NCBI GenBank assembly: GCA_036852015.1
Contig: JAANDG010000054.1
Span: 186,001-250,000 of the forward strand
DNA: 64,000 nucleotides
Direction: 5' to 3'
Origin: Pelodera strongyloides
Lineage: Eukaryota; Nematoda; Chromadorea; Rhabditida; Rhabditidae
Within the stretch, counting starts at the first letter, position 1; every line of letters starts with the position of its first letter. The notes below the pieces were generated by a model. It was not told the DNA's origin. It did not search any database and saw only the letters and a program-made list of their open reading frames with translations. The translations under genes and the position numbers were made by a program. Positions 1 through 14,000 of the stretch are shown here, one piece after another.

Positions 1-499
1 TTGCCCTGCCTTCACATTCATCTGAGACATCGCCGCGCTGACAAAATACATATGACTCCGAATTACGTTTGGGAGGTCCATTTGTAAGGGTGCGGACCCT
101 ATCGTTGTTTATGGTTTTAAAAATTTTCGAAAAATTTTGTTTTAAGTATCTAAGGCCTCGGTGGGAGAGGGTGCGGGCCCAACAGGGTCTATATCAAGGG
201 TGTAGTTAGGGGTCGCACCGACCGTGACGGGTTTGAAAAATGTGTGGTCACGTCCACTTTCACGACGAGGCTGCGGGCGAGGCTTCAATCCAACGACCGT
301 GTAACGCGGGGCGTGACGAGGCTGAAAAGACACGTTGCGCGTTAGGGACCCTGGCGCGTCGCCTGTCGGCAAAATTTAAATTTCGCCAAGTTTTTTTGAT
401 TACCCAAACCCTTTTTCTGTTATTTTGTTGATGTGTGTGTTCGTTTGTTGTTGTCATATGATAGTCTATGTATGCTACTTTCATCTGTGTGACATTTAG
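1..499. other. Non-genic left edge, repeat-related
   Basis: No convincing exon is seen. The stretch carries GC-rich wording such as 'gggtgcgggc' and 'gcaccgaccgtgacg', which recurs in other repeats of the window (1.48-1.68 kb, 32.37 kb, 46.4-46.6 kb). It is therefore probably the edge of a repeat. Short ORFs on both strands overlap one another and show no protein signature. Confidence 0.4.
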
Positions 500-1328
500 G
501 TGCATGTACCAGCGGAAGGATGCTTTATCTATTAGACAGCACTTTGGACAAAACCGAAACAAACGGAAAGGTTAGTAGTTTAGGTATTTGAAAAGAGATA
601 ATTACGGGAGTGGCTCTGTAGTTTCCTCTCATTCTTAACTTTTAGCCACTCCATCCGAGAACGAGCGAGGAACCTCGAAAACGAACTGAATATGAGGCGA
701 AGATGCGGAGTACACGTATGAGAAGGGAATGCTGATGCTATCTGTGAATTCAATGTGGTCAGAGGTCAGACCAATCTCGGAAGGTATGTATATTTTAATA
801 GTGCTTGATTATTGAAAATGTAATGGAAATACTTGTATTATTATACTATTCTACAAGTATCATTGTAGGGGCGGAAGCAAACACGAGCTACGTTCGGGAC
901 GTTCCTTGTACCTGGAATTCATCACTCGGCATTTATGCTTCATCCACGATGTAGAAGGTTCGTACAAGCTTTACAATTGCGCTCCATTTTAGTCTAGTCA
1001 TACGCGGTGTATGCGTTTCGTAAGCCCTAGTTCAATTTTTAGGAAATTGACAGAATACTTCTGTTTGTTGTATACAAACTATATTGTGCGATTCGAAACT
1101 ACAACTGCTAATGTGTTTATTTTGGCAGAGGTCAGACCAATCAATGTGTCGGATTTCCTCACACTTAACTTACTTCTGCTTTAGGGTCGGTATCCTACCG
1201 TTGGGAAGGATTACAATTTTGGATTCGCGGCCGGCCCATCCATCGACGAATATGCTATTTTTGTTGTTGCTGTGATTATTTTTTGTCTATATGTAATAAA
1301 GAATATTAAATTTTCCCGGTTTCTGTGA
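500..1328 (+). other. Possible small multi-exon gene upstream of rpoa-1, unresolved
   Basis: Several segments look like exons between AG and GT: 500-570, 646-783, 869-957 and 1129 onward. A last segment from 1185 to a TGA at 1326-1328 reads as a hydrophilic stretch followed by a strongly hydrophobic segment (DEYAIFVVAVIIFCLYVIK), like a C-terminal membrane anchor. An AATAAA lies at 1295-1300. The exons cannot be joined into one open frame: every frame of 646-783 holds a stop. The reading from 869 to 957 (with key run GRSLYLEFITRHLCFIHDVE) could enter the last segment through a very short intron. It may be a decayed gene, a gene with errors, or chance. I do not recognise the protein. Confidence 0.22.
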
Positions 1329-1483
1329 ATATGGCACGAAATGGTGTGCACCATGCCATGTGGGGGTACAGAGAACTGTAATTGGAGAAATACCACTGAT
1401 TTGAATGAAGGTTGAGAAAGCTGCAGAAGTGAAAGACAGCTGGAGCGGTTAGATATGGAGAGACGTAGACGGTTTCATGTCAC

Positions 1484-1581
1484 GGGTGCGGGCGAGGCCC
1501 AATATCGGGGTGTGCCACGGTAAAATCATCATATCAAGGGTACGGGCGAGGCCCAATATCGGGGTGCGCCACGGTAAAATC
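1484..1581. repeat. Two-copy tandem repeat, period about 54 bp
   Basis: The unit beginning GGGTGCGGGCGAGGCCCAAT occurs at 1484-1537 and again from 1538 with few changes. It is GC-rich, unlike its surroundings. The wording just downstream ('tatcaccgacactg') recurs at 46.5 kb, so this belongs to a dispersed repeat. Confidence 0.7.
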
Positions 1582-1880
1582 CGTCACCCTTGCTACACTG
1601 GTCAAAAATAGGGGTGTATCACCGACACTGTCTCGCTTGATAAGAGTTGGGCCCGCAACCTTGCCCATCTTGCCCTGAGATATTTTTAAAGAAGTTTAGC
1701 CGATTATATTTTTAGTTAACCACTTATTGAGCATTTGTGAGCTGTGGAGGACGCCGATCTTTATTTAGGGATCTGTGTAACTGTCCCAAACGGCGCTGCC
1801 CCTCGTCTATTGTCATGTTTTGATATTTGCGTTCGCTAAAGTTACGACTGTGTCAAAGTTGATTACTTTTAAGGCATTTC

Positions 1881-1897
1881 AGGCTGTTTGGCCCACC
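1881..1897 (+). promoter_or_regulatory. Probable trans-splice acceptor of rpoa-1
   Basis: The sequence GGCATTTCAG ends at 1882, 15 nt before the ATG at 1898. A pyrimidine-rich 3' splice site so close to the start, with no convincing upstream exon, is what a spliced-leader acceptor looks like in nematodes. An ordinary 5'-UTR intron is the alternative. Confidence 0.55.
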
Positions 1898-4800
1898 ATG
1901 AGTGTGGACCACATTCATCCGGGGGATGAGCCGTATATGCAGCCGAACAGTCTGCGACTTCGCAACTATTTGCCGAGTGAATTGAAACGTCTCTCCGTCC
2001 TTCGCGTCACGCAAACGCGGGCCTTTGACTCTGTAAGTGTGACAGTAAAATAAATAGAATCTGTAGAAAATGTTTTGTTGAGATGTGTCATTGTTACTTG
2101 TGAATGTAATTAAACACCTGCATAATTATTTTGTGTAATTTTTGATTGGTGAATGGGACGTTTACCTCAAACTATTTGAAATAAAAAGTCCTTCAGATCG
2201 GCCAAATCGTCACCGACGGTCTTTACGATGCTCGAATGGGACCTTGTGAACAGCGGGACCACTGTCTCACCTGTGGTCAGATAGAAATGTATTGTCCCGG
2301 ACATATTGGCCACATTGAGTTGGTTGTTCCGGTCTTCAACCCGGTTCTATACAACTTTACGCTCAAGGTACTTATTAAATATGAAATCAGCACTCGCTTC
2401 ATATACTCATTTAGGTTTGCAAGCCTAAACGATTTTGTACTGCATAATCATCTGTTTTTGTATGTTGAGCAACGCTTGCGTAGAATCATCTGTTTTTGTA
2501 TGTTGAACAACGCTTGCGTACTCTACTCTGAAGTTTGGCTGAAATTTGGCTTGGCGAAACTAGATTATAATATGAAATTGTGAGTTCCATATTTTCCTCT
2601 TAGTTATCTATTATATTTAGTTGATGAAAGGAACTTGCGTGCACTGTCATCGTTTGTCGGTTGGCAGCAGTTCTGTACAGACTCGCACATTTTTGTGTAG
2701 ACTGAGATGTGTGGAACTTGCCGTACCTGAGGTTATCGAGCAGCTTGAGGGTTGCGTGATGGAGATGTGCAACATTGTGGATTGTGAGTTATTTAGCTTT
2801 TTATAACCTAATCATTTGTTTATAAATCGTGCAATGTCCAAGACTAGGGACGTTGGAATGGCTCGAGTTTATTGCATCTTACGATCTTACTCATAAACAT
2901 TCCGGATTGCGTTCCATATGCCGATTCCAACTGTTGTCTATTTTCAGTGGGCAACGAGAAAAACATCTCCTTTATGGAGTTGTTGGATACAAGGATCAGT
3001 GAAATCACTGGAAAGACGGTCAAGGAACTAGAGGGTAAGCTGATTACAGATTTACTAAGATACTTTTTGGTGTTAAAGATTTCTTTCTTATCCTCCCTAT
3101 ACTGTGAGCCGTGTGAGCTCCACTTGAATACATCGCTTTTATGGACTATGGACAGAGATATGTTTCTATCCAAGTGAAATGTTGAATTTCAGCTGCTGCT
3201 GCTCGCACCCTGCCCCACAAAGTGTTGGTTGACCTGAAAAATGGAATCATCAAGGAGTTTTGCAAGCTTTTGGTAAGTATTATATTAAATTTCATTAGAC
3301 TGTGCCAGAGCCTTTCGATTTTCCATGCCCCTTTGTCCATAAATTTCATTTTATAATAGCTGCAATGTCGATTATATATTTATATATTTAGTTCAAACGA
3401 GAAAAGACGTGTCGCATGTGCAGGGAACGGAATGGATCCATCATCAACGATGCACACAGGTAATTTATGACGGGTTCATTCAAGCTTCGTTGATCGACTT
3501 ATCCGTAGATTTACTGTGGATTCTTTGGGAAGTTAGGGATACGCAATATTTACATTTACGACCTGGTTTCTGATTCCTGAGAGTATATTATCCCTTTCAG
3601 ATGTATTCTGATTGATTTCTCCACTGCGACGACACGTGCTCGTTCAAAGAATGCCACTTCGAAGGAATTGATCTCCCCAGAAGGGTTTGAAGAAGAACTT
3701 GAACCTGAAGATAAGGAAGAGAAGAGTACGTTTTTTTACCTTTGCTTTTGGTCAACACAAGCTTTTCCAGTTTGCTGACTGGGCATTCCGCTGCGTAAAA
3801 GCACTACGAATTTCGATCGGATTGGTCTAAACAACCATGAGAGTATAGCAACTCTGTGCGTGTGCATTTCAGTAGGATTTTTACTTGACACTCTGATACA
3901 CCAGACCAATTCAGTTTAGTTATACGTTTATGAGCCACTGCGCTTGATTTCATTTGTACTATGACTGCGTAGGAAAAATGACCCATGAGTTGGTGATGCG
4001 CTAGAATATGCTTCTTTTTGCTATGTTTTTTTCCATAACTTAATCATTATTTAATTTCAGAAGATGATTCTTCGACTGCTGTGGTTGGCGATGCGACAAG
4101 AACTGGTGAAGACAGTCTGAGACAGCAATTGCGTGCAGTTTGCAATGGAACATGTGACAAGTTGGCCTGGAGAGGAGCAGAGGTAAGGATTTGGTTCTAC
4201 CGATCAAGGCTTTGAATTGCTTGTTTTATTGGTAGTTTCCAAGTTTCATACGCAGGGTAACAGCCTCTGTTATTACTTTAGCTAAGCACCAGTAAACAAT
4301 TTTTTGAAGAGTTGACCGATGTGTGCTGAAATATTTTATATTTTTCGTACTTATATATGTTGAACTAATAATTCCACAATTCCACTTTTTAGGTGCGCGA
4401 GCACTTCCGCATCCTGTGGAAGAACGAGAGTGATCTGCTGAGAAAGTGTTTCCAAATGTTTGATGATGAGTCGGTAAGTATGACTTCTTTATTGACTTTA
4501 GTTTGAAAAGCACCTCCTGGTACTGTGTCTGGAGTGAATAATCAAATTGTTTCAACAACTGTCTACGTTGACATTTAACTATTTAGCTTTATTGTTGTTG
4601 ACTATTGTTGACCATCAGCACATGCAAGATATTACAAATCAAAAGCAAAAAAAAAGAACTATAAAATACTGACATATGATATCAGCAATGAGTATAGAGT
4701 TATGAATTCTCATTTCCATTTCAGGAAGGTTGTCCATTGGACGGACTCTTCTGTGAAATGGTCCTTGTCCCACCCAACAAATTTCGACCAATTCGAATGT

Positions 4801-5066
4801 TCAAGGGAGAAAGGTTGCTTGATATATGTGTTTTATTTCCTACTTTATTTTGTTAAATTACAAATGGGTTTGTTATTTTCTTTGATATTGATATGTATTA
4901 TATTTAGTGTTTTTCGGTACTAACGCTGAGGATGTACTGTGTTTATTAGTTAGTTATTAGTTGTCTGTCTGGGACTTTCACTTACAACACTAATCTGTCT
5001 TGTAGGTATGAAAACCCACAGACTGTCAGTCTCCGTCGGCTGTTGGAAGCTGATGAAATTATCAAG
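1898..5066 (+). CDS. rpoa-1: rpoa-1 block A: exons 1-11, N-terminal clamp and zinc region
   Basis: Exons: 1898-2032, 2197-2367, 2621-2783, 2948-3034, 3193-3272, 3392-3459, 3601-3725, 4061-4182, 4393-4473, 4725-4813 and 5006-5066, giving residues 1-394. Exon 2 carries [20 protein letters not shown], the first zinc site of the clamp. Exon 3 adds a CxxC pair (Cys108/Cys111). Exon 6 carries a further CRMC pair. Exons 7-8 encode a charged, low-conservation linker. All junction phases agree. Confidence 0.92.
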
Positions 5067-8000
5067 GTCCGTTTTCGATTTTTTGTTTAACTAATTCAAC
5101 TAATACCAATGTATAATGTTATTAGTTAGTCTATTGCATGTTGTTTTTCAAGTAGACATGTTTCAGTCTCTCAAGATAACCCTAACATAGTTTGGATTTC
5201 ATTTAAAAGTTACTACTCTCTTTAGGCTGTTTCCCTGCTAATGAGCGGAAAAGCGGGTACACGTCAGCAGGAACTGCAGGACTTTTTGGTTCGCAGCAAG
5301 ATCAAGGGAGCCACTCTGAATGGAAAAATGCACGCAGCGTACTTGAATTTGCAGAATAAGTGAGCGGTCTTTTGTTGATTATTAGACGTCCAATTACATA
5401 TTACATCTCTTTGCCGTTTTACATCCTTTCTTAAGCATTGTTACGTGAATTGTTGTTTTGTTTTGTGTACTGTAAAGGTTGATGAGTGCCTTATGTTATA
5501 TTGTGAATGCATAATATATCTATCTGAACAAACCGAATTTGGAAAAGGTATTGAATCGTGCACGTGCAGTATCAGTGTGATATTCGATAGATAATAATTT
5601 TGTGTTATTTAGGATGAATCTCATCTTTGACCAAGAACTCGACAAATCGTTGGATACGAAAATGGTGGTGCCGGGTATCAAACAGATCCTCGAAAAGAAG
5701 CAAGGACTCTTCCGCATGCACATGATGGGAAAACGTGTCAACTTTGCTTGCAGGTTAGAGTTTCTAGTTGGGGTGTTTGTTTGTTTGTATGATGTATGTG
5801 TGCGTGTGCACGAAGTTGTGGTTTTTGTTGGGGGTGGGTTCCTACGGAGTTACAGCTGAATGTAGCTTTTTGTATGTTTCGTGATGATGAACATAGTTAT
5901 ATGTGTGCGGGAGTAAGTGGTTTATAAAATGTTTTCTTTCCAGATCTGTAATCACCCCTGATCCCTATTTGGATGTCGACGAGATTGGAATTCCTGAGGT
6001 TTGCATTCCATTTTTATTAGTTTATTTATTGGTATGATGAGGGTGGATTGCCATTGTTATGTATACATGTTTATGGTAGTTGTTCTGTATATTAGCTATG
6101 TAGGATTTATCTGTGTAAGGCTACGCTTACATCTTATGTTTGTAGGTGTTCGCCAAGAAACTCACCTTCACCGAACCGGTCAATCAGTTGAACCTGCAAA
6201 AGATGAGGGAGTTTGTTCAAAGAGGACCTGATGAGTATCCAGGGTAGGTTGTTTTTATGGTAATATTTTGTTGTTGTTGTATCTCTCAGAATGTAGTTCC
6301 TTGTGCGCGTGACTTTTGCTTAAACGTTATGGTTTTATAATTACTTCAAATTTGTATGATTTTTGTTTTAGCGCTAATTTCGTCCTGATGTCTAACGGAC
6401 AGAGGAAAATCCTATCGGGTGACAACGAGCCAGAGAGAAACGCCCTGGCCAAACAATTGCGATTGGCTGATGCGAACAAGCTGAGTGCCCCAATGAAGGT
6501 TTGTTAGTTATATTGTTTAACATTTGTCGGGTTCAACTTTTCGGTAATTTGGCTTTTTTTGGTGCTTATTACGAATTCTGAGTGAAACCTATCGATGAGT
6601 GGTTGCATTCCTCTACTACTAATTGGTGATCACACTAAGCTAAAATAAACTATATATCCACGGAATCCCTATTATTCCTACAATTTGAGGTGTTACGTCA
6701 CGTGAAGAAAGGAGACCTTCTGGTAATGAACCGTCAACCATCTCTTCACAAACCCTCAATGATGGGACATCGGTAGGTTGTAGGTTTACTTGTTTTAGAC
6801 CTCATTGGTTGGCTTCTCTGTTTTGTTTTCTTCGTTCGGAATTCGGGCTTCATCTGGCATAAAATACATAACTAAGTACGTTTCAAGAGTGCAGGGTAGA
6901 GCGTAGAGAACTAAAACCCGTTTTGTTTCCTATTTATAGTTTGAGTAACTATGCCAAAAAGGAAGAAATGAATTGTTCAGTGCCCGTATCCTTCGTGGAC
7001 AACGTGCCCTTCGCATGAACTACGCTCCTTGCAAAGCGTATAACGCTGATTTCGACGGTGACGAAATGAACGGACATCTCACGCAATCTTATCTCGCACA
7101 ATGCGAAGTGGGAGAGATTGGTAAGCAGATTATGTCTTATTGGTAGTTATCTTATTATATAAAGGAGCAGAGTTTACTTTTTTGTTTGTGTGAACGGAAC
7201 GGAATTCTACGTTTCAGGCGTTTGTTTTTAGTCCCTTTTCGCAACTCTTCAAAATAAGTGCAATCGAATTGTATTGCATAAATGTGGAAGATACGTTTCA
7301 TATAAGTATGCAGTATGGCCGTTTTAGTAGGATCGCCTGAGCCTCAGGCGGCGATAGCCGTCTGGTATGTCGATAAAGGGTTATTTATAGTTGTTAAGCG
7401 TTTGTGAACGATTTCGAAACTTGTGTGTGCGCTATAACTATAATGGGCTGTTTATGAACGTAGTTAGCAGAAAACTACCAGATGCAATAGCGGCACGCAA
7501 GAATTGAGAACATGGGTGTTGTGTTGATCGAGCGGAAATTCGGTGCACGCGATTGTACTGTTGATTAATATAATAGTTTATTGGTTCACCGAGTCGAGTC
7601 TATTTAAATAATATTTTCAGCCAATGTCGGTAACAATTTCCTCGTGCCGAAAGATGCGAGTCCACTCTTGGGTCTCATTCAGGATCACGTGGTTTCTGGA
7701 GTGCTTCTCACTGTGAGGTAAGCTTTAGTATCCTGGGGCCGTATTCACCAACACGCAGGGAGCCCTCCCTGTCGGCCCTAGCCTCCCCAGGGAGCTAAAG
7801 AGTGCGTAGACAGTGCGAGAGCAGAAGAAATTCAGAGCACTCGTGAGCATAGGGAGGGCTCCCTGTGTGTTGGTGAATACGGCCTCTGTTCCGCCCCGCT
7901 CTTGATCTAACGTCTTGTTTGGGTAAGATACTATTCTGTTATGCAATGTTGCGCTGCATATAATGGAAACTACTGATTTAGGTCATTGCATTTGTTGCAA

Positions 8001-11000
8001 TTTTTTGTTCTTGACTGTTTTCTTCCAGAGGTCGTATGCTGAACAAAGAGGACTTTATGCACCTTGTTTTGGCAGCGTTTGCGGAAACCCCACAGCGGCT
8101 GAAGATCCCTCCGCCTTGTATGATCAAACCGAAAATGTTGTGGTCCGGAAAACAGGTGTGCACTTTTTAATTGGACCGTTACGTTAAAAAAAATAGAATT
8201 TGTGGACCCCCAACGCTTTAAAACAAACATTTTCTGTTGTATGTCTGCACCTGGGGAGAAATCTCCCACTTGCCTTCCCATAATTACCGTTAAGATGTAT
8301 TCGAAGCATGAGCACGGTTTTTAGTAAGATGTTATTAGCAGCCTATCAGGCGGTGGTGGTGTGAAGTGTCCCTGCCGCCCTTTCAAATGTATTATTTCAT
8401 GTCGCCTAGTCGCCTTATGTTGTTTTAGGTGATCTCGGCGATCATTCTCAACTGTATTCCTGATGGCAGTACCCCACTCAATTTGACCAGTACTGCGAAA
8501 ACGGCCGTCAAGTGTTGGAAGGTAGTTCGCCTTCTAAATAAATTTGTTGGAAAAACTTTTCGCTGGGTTGTACCGATGTACTATGTTGCATCTCGTTCAA
8601 TTTTCAAATTTCCACCCCGTTATAAATTGGTACGTAACCCACAAACCGCCTCCGAATTGGCGTTGACCATATCCGGAATTTGTACATATTTGTACATTTG
8701 AGAGGAACATGTCATTTTTTGATCCATTTATCAAATTGTTACTATCATCAGTAAGCTAAACAGACAACCTCCGACTGCCTCAAGTCATCCTTGTGTCAAG
8801 GCTATTAGTTCCTTCTGTATGATCATTGACACTTATGGCACCGGCGTACCGCTTATATGTCCAGTTGTCTTTCAGGTTCGTGGATTCCCAACGCCCACGA
8901 AAGATCAGATTGGAATGACTGAAAGTGAAGTGATTTTCAGGTATAATTTATGTTTCCGAATATCCGAATGTTTCAGAGTCTTTATGAATTGTTCGTTTTC
9001 GGTGTTGGAGAAGTACTTCCCCATCCACGGAAAATTATCCCACTGCATTTCAGAGCTGGTGAGTTGATGTGTGGAGTATTGGACAAGAGTCACTATGGTG
9101 CAGCCCAGTTCGGTCTTGTCCATTGTTGTTTCGAATTGTATGGACATCGGATTGGAATTAGGATTCTGTCCTGCTTCTCACGGCTATTCACTACGTATCT
9201 GCAGGTTATTTTGTTATTTCATGCTGTGATTCTCTTTATCTCTTTGTTTCAGTTGGGTTCTCCATGTCATGGATTAGTTTGTGTTTTCTATATGTAAATT
9301 TTGTGTTTAGTTCCACGGCTTCACCCTCGGAGTGGCTGATATTCTTTGTTTGCCGGAAGCAGATAAGAGAAGACGACAGGCGATTAAGGGATCTAGGAAG
9401 ATTGGAAATAAGGTGGGTGTATATCTAATGTGTCTTGCTTTTCTAGTTTTTTTTTAGTTTCAGTTGTGAAGCTTGGATAATATGTCATGAGCGTTTTGTG
9501 TTTTTGTTTCGAGGTGTAAATCGCAGATCTCCGATTCTATTAGATTAAAATTATTACAAATTCATTTAGGTCGTCATCACGACTTTCGGTCTTGATGAGA
9601 GAGCGAGTGAAGCAGAGATCAAACATGTACTCGCTGCTACCTACTGCAATCCGAAGGTGAGTAATTATATTGTTTAACTTGGTGGGTCGTGATTTATCGT
9701 ATTTTAAGTCTAGTATAGAACCTTGGTATTTACGGTAATTTAATTATGATTGTTACAATTAGTTTATTTATCTATGTTCAGGGAATCGGTGGTGATGTGG
9801 CCGCCTTGGATAGAGGAATGAAACAAGCACTTCTACCCTTCAACGAGGAAATTAACAAGTTGGTTTCAGATTTCTTGAAAACACAATGTTTCAACTTACT
9901 TTTAACTGTCTGTAATTCATTGCGGATTGCTATCTTCGCGTAGGTGTATGATCATGATCGGATTATCGAAGCTACGATTGAACATTCATTCGTTTTTTTC
10001 CATCTCTCACAAGTCAAGCTGTCAGTTTTTTTTTTGACTTCTAAGACCACCTTGTTTTCGCCAGGGGCCCGACACCGGTTAGAATTTAGGCAGATGAGCC
10101 TTAGGATATTATATATCTATAGATAAGGCGCCTATATCATTCTACTGTAGTCTTCACTGCTTCACTCTAATGTTGTCTCTATTCAGAGCCTGTGTGCCAG
10201 ATGGTCTGATCCGTTTATTCCCCCAGAATGGACTCCAGATGATGATTGAATCGGGAGCCAAGGGATCTACGGTGAATGCAATGCAGGTGGGAAGCAAATG
10301 TTTGTTGTTAACATTTAAATAACGAACCAGACAGCTTGCAAGTAGAAAGCTAAAAGGGATAAAGGAAAATCGCAGCCCCCCCCCCCTTAATAAAGCTGAG
10401 CCACTGTGCTTATTTATCTTTTTGCGAATAATATCCTTTTGCGAATAATATCGTGTGAAGGTTACCGATTATAGAACAAATCGTTGATTGACCCCTTGTT
10501 CAGATTTCGTGCGCATTGGGTCAAATTGAATTGGAAGGAAAACGTATGGCGACTACGATTGCAGGACGAACCCTTCCCTCATTCAGGTAAATGATTTTTT
10601 ACGTTATAATATCGTGAGCATCATAAGTAAATGATTATTGCAATATCGGTGTGCCTATTGTCTGAATGGGTGAGACCGTTTGTGTTTATGCTGATCCTGA
10701 TTTCTCTTTGTTCTAAATCCTTACGTGTTGAACAGCTTTGGCAATTTTGTTTTATTTTGAGCGTGAAAGAGTTTTTTTATATTTTTGACTTTTCAGACTC
10801 TGTTATTTGTAAATTTTTCAATTTTGATGATCTTTTTTTGTAGAGCATTTGACCCATCACCTCGTGCCGGTGGTTACATCGACCAGCGATTCTTGACTGG
10901 AATCAATCCACAGGAGCTATTCTTCCACACGATGGCCGGTAGAGAAGTGAGTAGTTCGTATTCCACCAATGCACCAATCTATCTGGGTTGATTATTCGTG

Positions 11001-14000
11001 TTCGTTTCCGCCTTATTTGCCGCAAAGTTTTGGAATTTTGGATATTTCATGTTGAATAGTTTTTATATATTGTGTACAAGAAGGTATGCTCTTATTTTTG
11101 CACCATTTTGCAAGCATTCAAAATTCTTGGCATATCACCGCATGTGTTTATGTTTCAAAACTTATCGGAGCTAGAGAGCGAAGCTCTTTTTGGTTGTTCA
11201 TCGTTTTTTTTTGTACTCAAGTGTACAGTATCCTAGATTTCTAGCTCTCATGGTATATTGTGGATGGTAGAAGTTCGGCTTTCCATTCCATAATTGTTTT
11301 TTTTTACCTATTTTACCGGAAGGGTTAGAGTTTATTTGATCTTCTTTACTGGTATCAGTATGTTGTCCAGGGTCTGATCGATACAGCTGTGAAGACTTCT
11401 CGTTCGGGATACCTGCAAAGGTGTATCATCAAGCATTTGGAGGGAATTCGTGTGCATTACGACGCCACGTGTCGGGACCATGATGGATCTGTGATTCAGG
11501 TTATTACTTTGAATTTTTTTATTTATTTTAACTACATTGACAATTGAATTAAGGAGTTCCTTGTGCGCTTGCACCTTGGGGACGTGGTTTTCTAAAACCA
11601 TTGTAATTCCGAATTGTGATCTCTAGTCACCGAATTATCGCTTATTTTTTAGTTCCGTTATGGAGAGGATGGAATGGATGTGTGCACTTCATCGTTCCTT
11701 GAGAAGAAACAGTTTGAATTCCTCAGACAGAATCTGAAAGCCGTTGAAGAGGTGTGTTTTTGACCGTTACTATATACTGCTGCTATTCAATAGCTGAAGG
11801 ACAACTTGTTTCTTTGCACTGGTATTAATATTTACAGTGCGCGCAAAAGTTGCGCGGATATAATCCTCAGGAAAGGTGCAGTACGTTAACCGTCGTATTC
11901 TCTAATACTCTTTAGGTCTCAAAACCAAAGGGACTCTCGGACAGGAACTTTAACGTGAGTGCTGCTGAGGAACACTATGAGAAGGTGAAGAAGTACAGGA
12001 GGAAACTGGAGAAACGAGGTCTTCATTCCAAGTCGAAGAATGCTGGTTGGTTTTGGATGTTGCGCTTGTGAATGTGTGAATGTACTCGAGATGTTTCTGC
12101 AGACGATTTTCCAAATGTTTTTCTACCTTCTCTTTGGCACTGTTTTTTAGGACATCCTTCCTTGTCTCTTATTATTGTTTTTTTTTTAGGTTTCCTGGCA
12201 TTCTCGGAACAGTATACTGGAGCTCCGAAGGCAGAAGTGGTGAGATTGTGGCAAGAGATGGGAGAGGAAGATAAGAAAGTCTACGTGAAGAAGGTCGGGC
12301 TCAAGCAGGTCGATGCTGTTGATGAGGTTGGTATACTGTAATGATAAAGTATAATTGGTGGTCCTTGTTGTTTGTAGCCTGACTAATTGTAAGCCGGCAT
12401 CATTTCGTATGCTTGGAGTTGTTCTGACATGGAATTCACTTTACTGATATCGAACAATATGTTGTGTGTGATGATGTTAATATGTTTGCATGTTTTCAGA
12501 GATTCAATCCATGGCGAACACTTGGCGCTTTGCCAGAGAAAATGCTAGACGATCTGGACAGTTATTGTAGGAACTTGGACGAGAAAGCGCAGAAAGTGTT
12601 GGCACGGAGCAGAGGGAAGAAGTGAGATTTGAACTGTTTGAAATTGTTTTATAATGAGAATTTAATTTATTCTATCTGTCATGTCATGAGAGGTAGTATA
12701 GTATACTTGTGCAAATTGTACTTGGTCTTGGTGTAATTTTGTTCCGTGGGTCCATGGCTATTTCACTGTGTTATTATTTCAGTGTTCCACTTCGTAAACA
12801 CGAGATCGAACTACAGCAAGCGGAAAAGTTAAAGCGGATTTTGTTTTGGAAGGGTTGGTGATTTTCGTTATCGTAATCTTGTTTTGTGCAGTAAAGTTCG
12901 TTCGTTTTTGGCATATTTATCAGTTATTTTGTGTGATTCTATGCTATGCTCGTCACTAACCATCACTGAACAGCCCAAACTTATCAGATTACGCAGCACA
13001 CCAAACATATCAGCATAGGAGTGATTACGGGGAGCTAGGCGGGCCGTTCGCCACTAACCATCGCTGGACAGCCCAAACTCGTCAGGATAGGCAGCACACC
13101 GGCGTGAATATTTTTGAGAGTAATCGCCTTTCACTTTGCAGGTGTTCATTCCCTCGCGGCTCCCGGTGAGAACGTTGGACTTTTGGCTGCACAGTCTATT
13201 GGAGAACCGTCAACTCAGGTTTGCTTATTTCGACTCTGTTTCATTTTTTGTTAGAGTAGCACCTAGTTTTGTAGCCTATTATAGCTGGAAAAATTGCATT
13301 GTGAAGCAAATTCTGTTCCGCTCTGTAGCGAGTATTGCCAGGAACTCCATGCACTTTATAGAGCGCTGTTGACGGATACCTTTCACTAACCACGTGTTTT
13401 ATCGCCTGATTTGATCGCGCGCCGTGTCTAGAACCTGACTCTATTTCTAGTCGGTATTATTTGCAGATGACACTGAACACCTTCCACTTTGCCGGACGTG
13501 GTGAAATGAACGTGACACTTGGAATTCCTCGTTTGAGGGAAATTCTGATGACGGCCGGAAAGAACATCTCGACGCCTATGGCCGAGGTTAGTTTTGAGAA
13601 CTTCTTTCTTTTTGTTGTGCTATTGACCGATAATTTGGCGGTGTTATGTAGTTTGTTGTTTTCGTCGTGTCACGTATGTGCGACATGACATATCCGTATC
13701 TTACCGTGTGAATATCGCTTCCTTCTTCCTTCTTAAATTCAAGTTTTCGTTGTTCAGGTCAAATTGAATCCGTCGGCGAGCGAAGCGGATATCGAAAGGG
13801 CTCGGAAGATCCTTGACAGAATTTACCTGAAACAAGTGATCAAGAAGTTCTCAGTTGATGAGAGGGTGAACCTGCGGAATGGGTGCGTTTTTAGTTTTCA
13901 GCGTAATTCGTAATGTATTACCTTTTCATACTTTGTCTAGTCTTGTGCACGGTTGTTGAATAAAAGTGTACTGACGTACATGTGGGTTTTGTAAAAGCTT

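Noticed and set aside
1295..1898. Operon of the putative upstream gene with rpoa-1
   Set aside because: The gap from AATAAA to the rpoa-1 acceptor is near 590 bp and holds a tandem repeat, and the upstream gene itself is not established.
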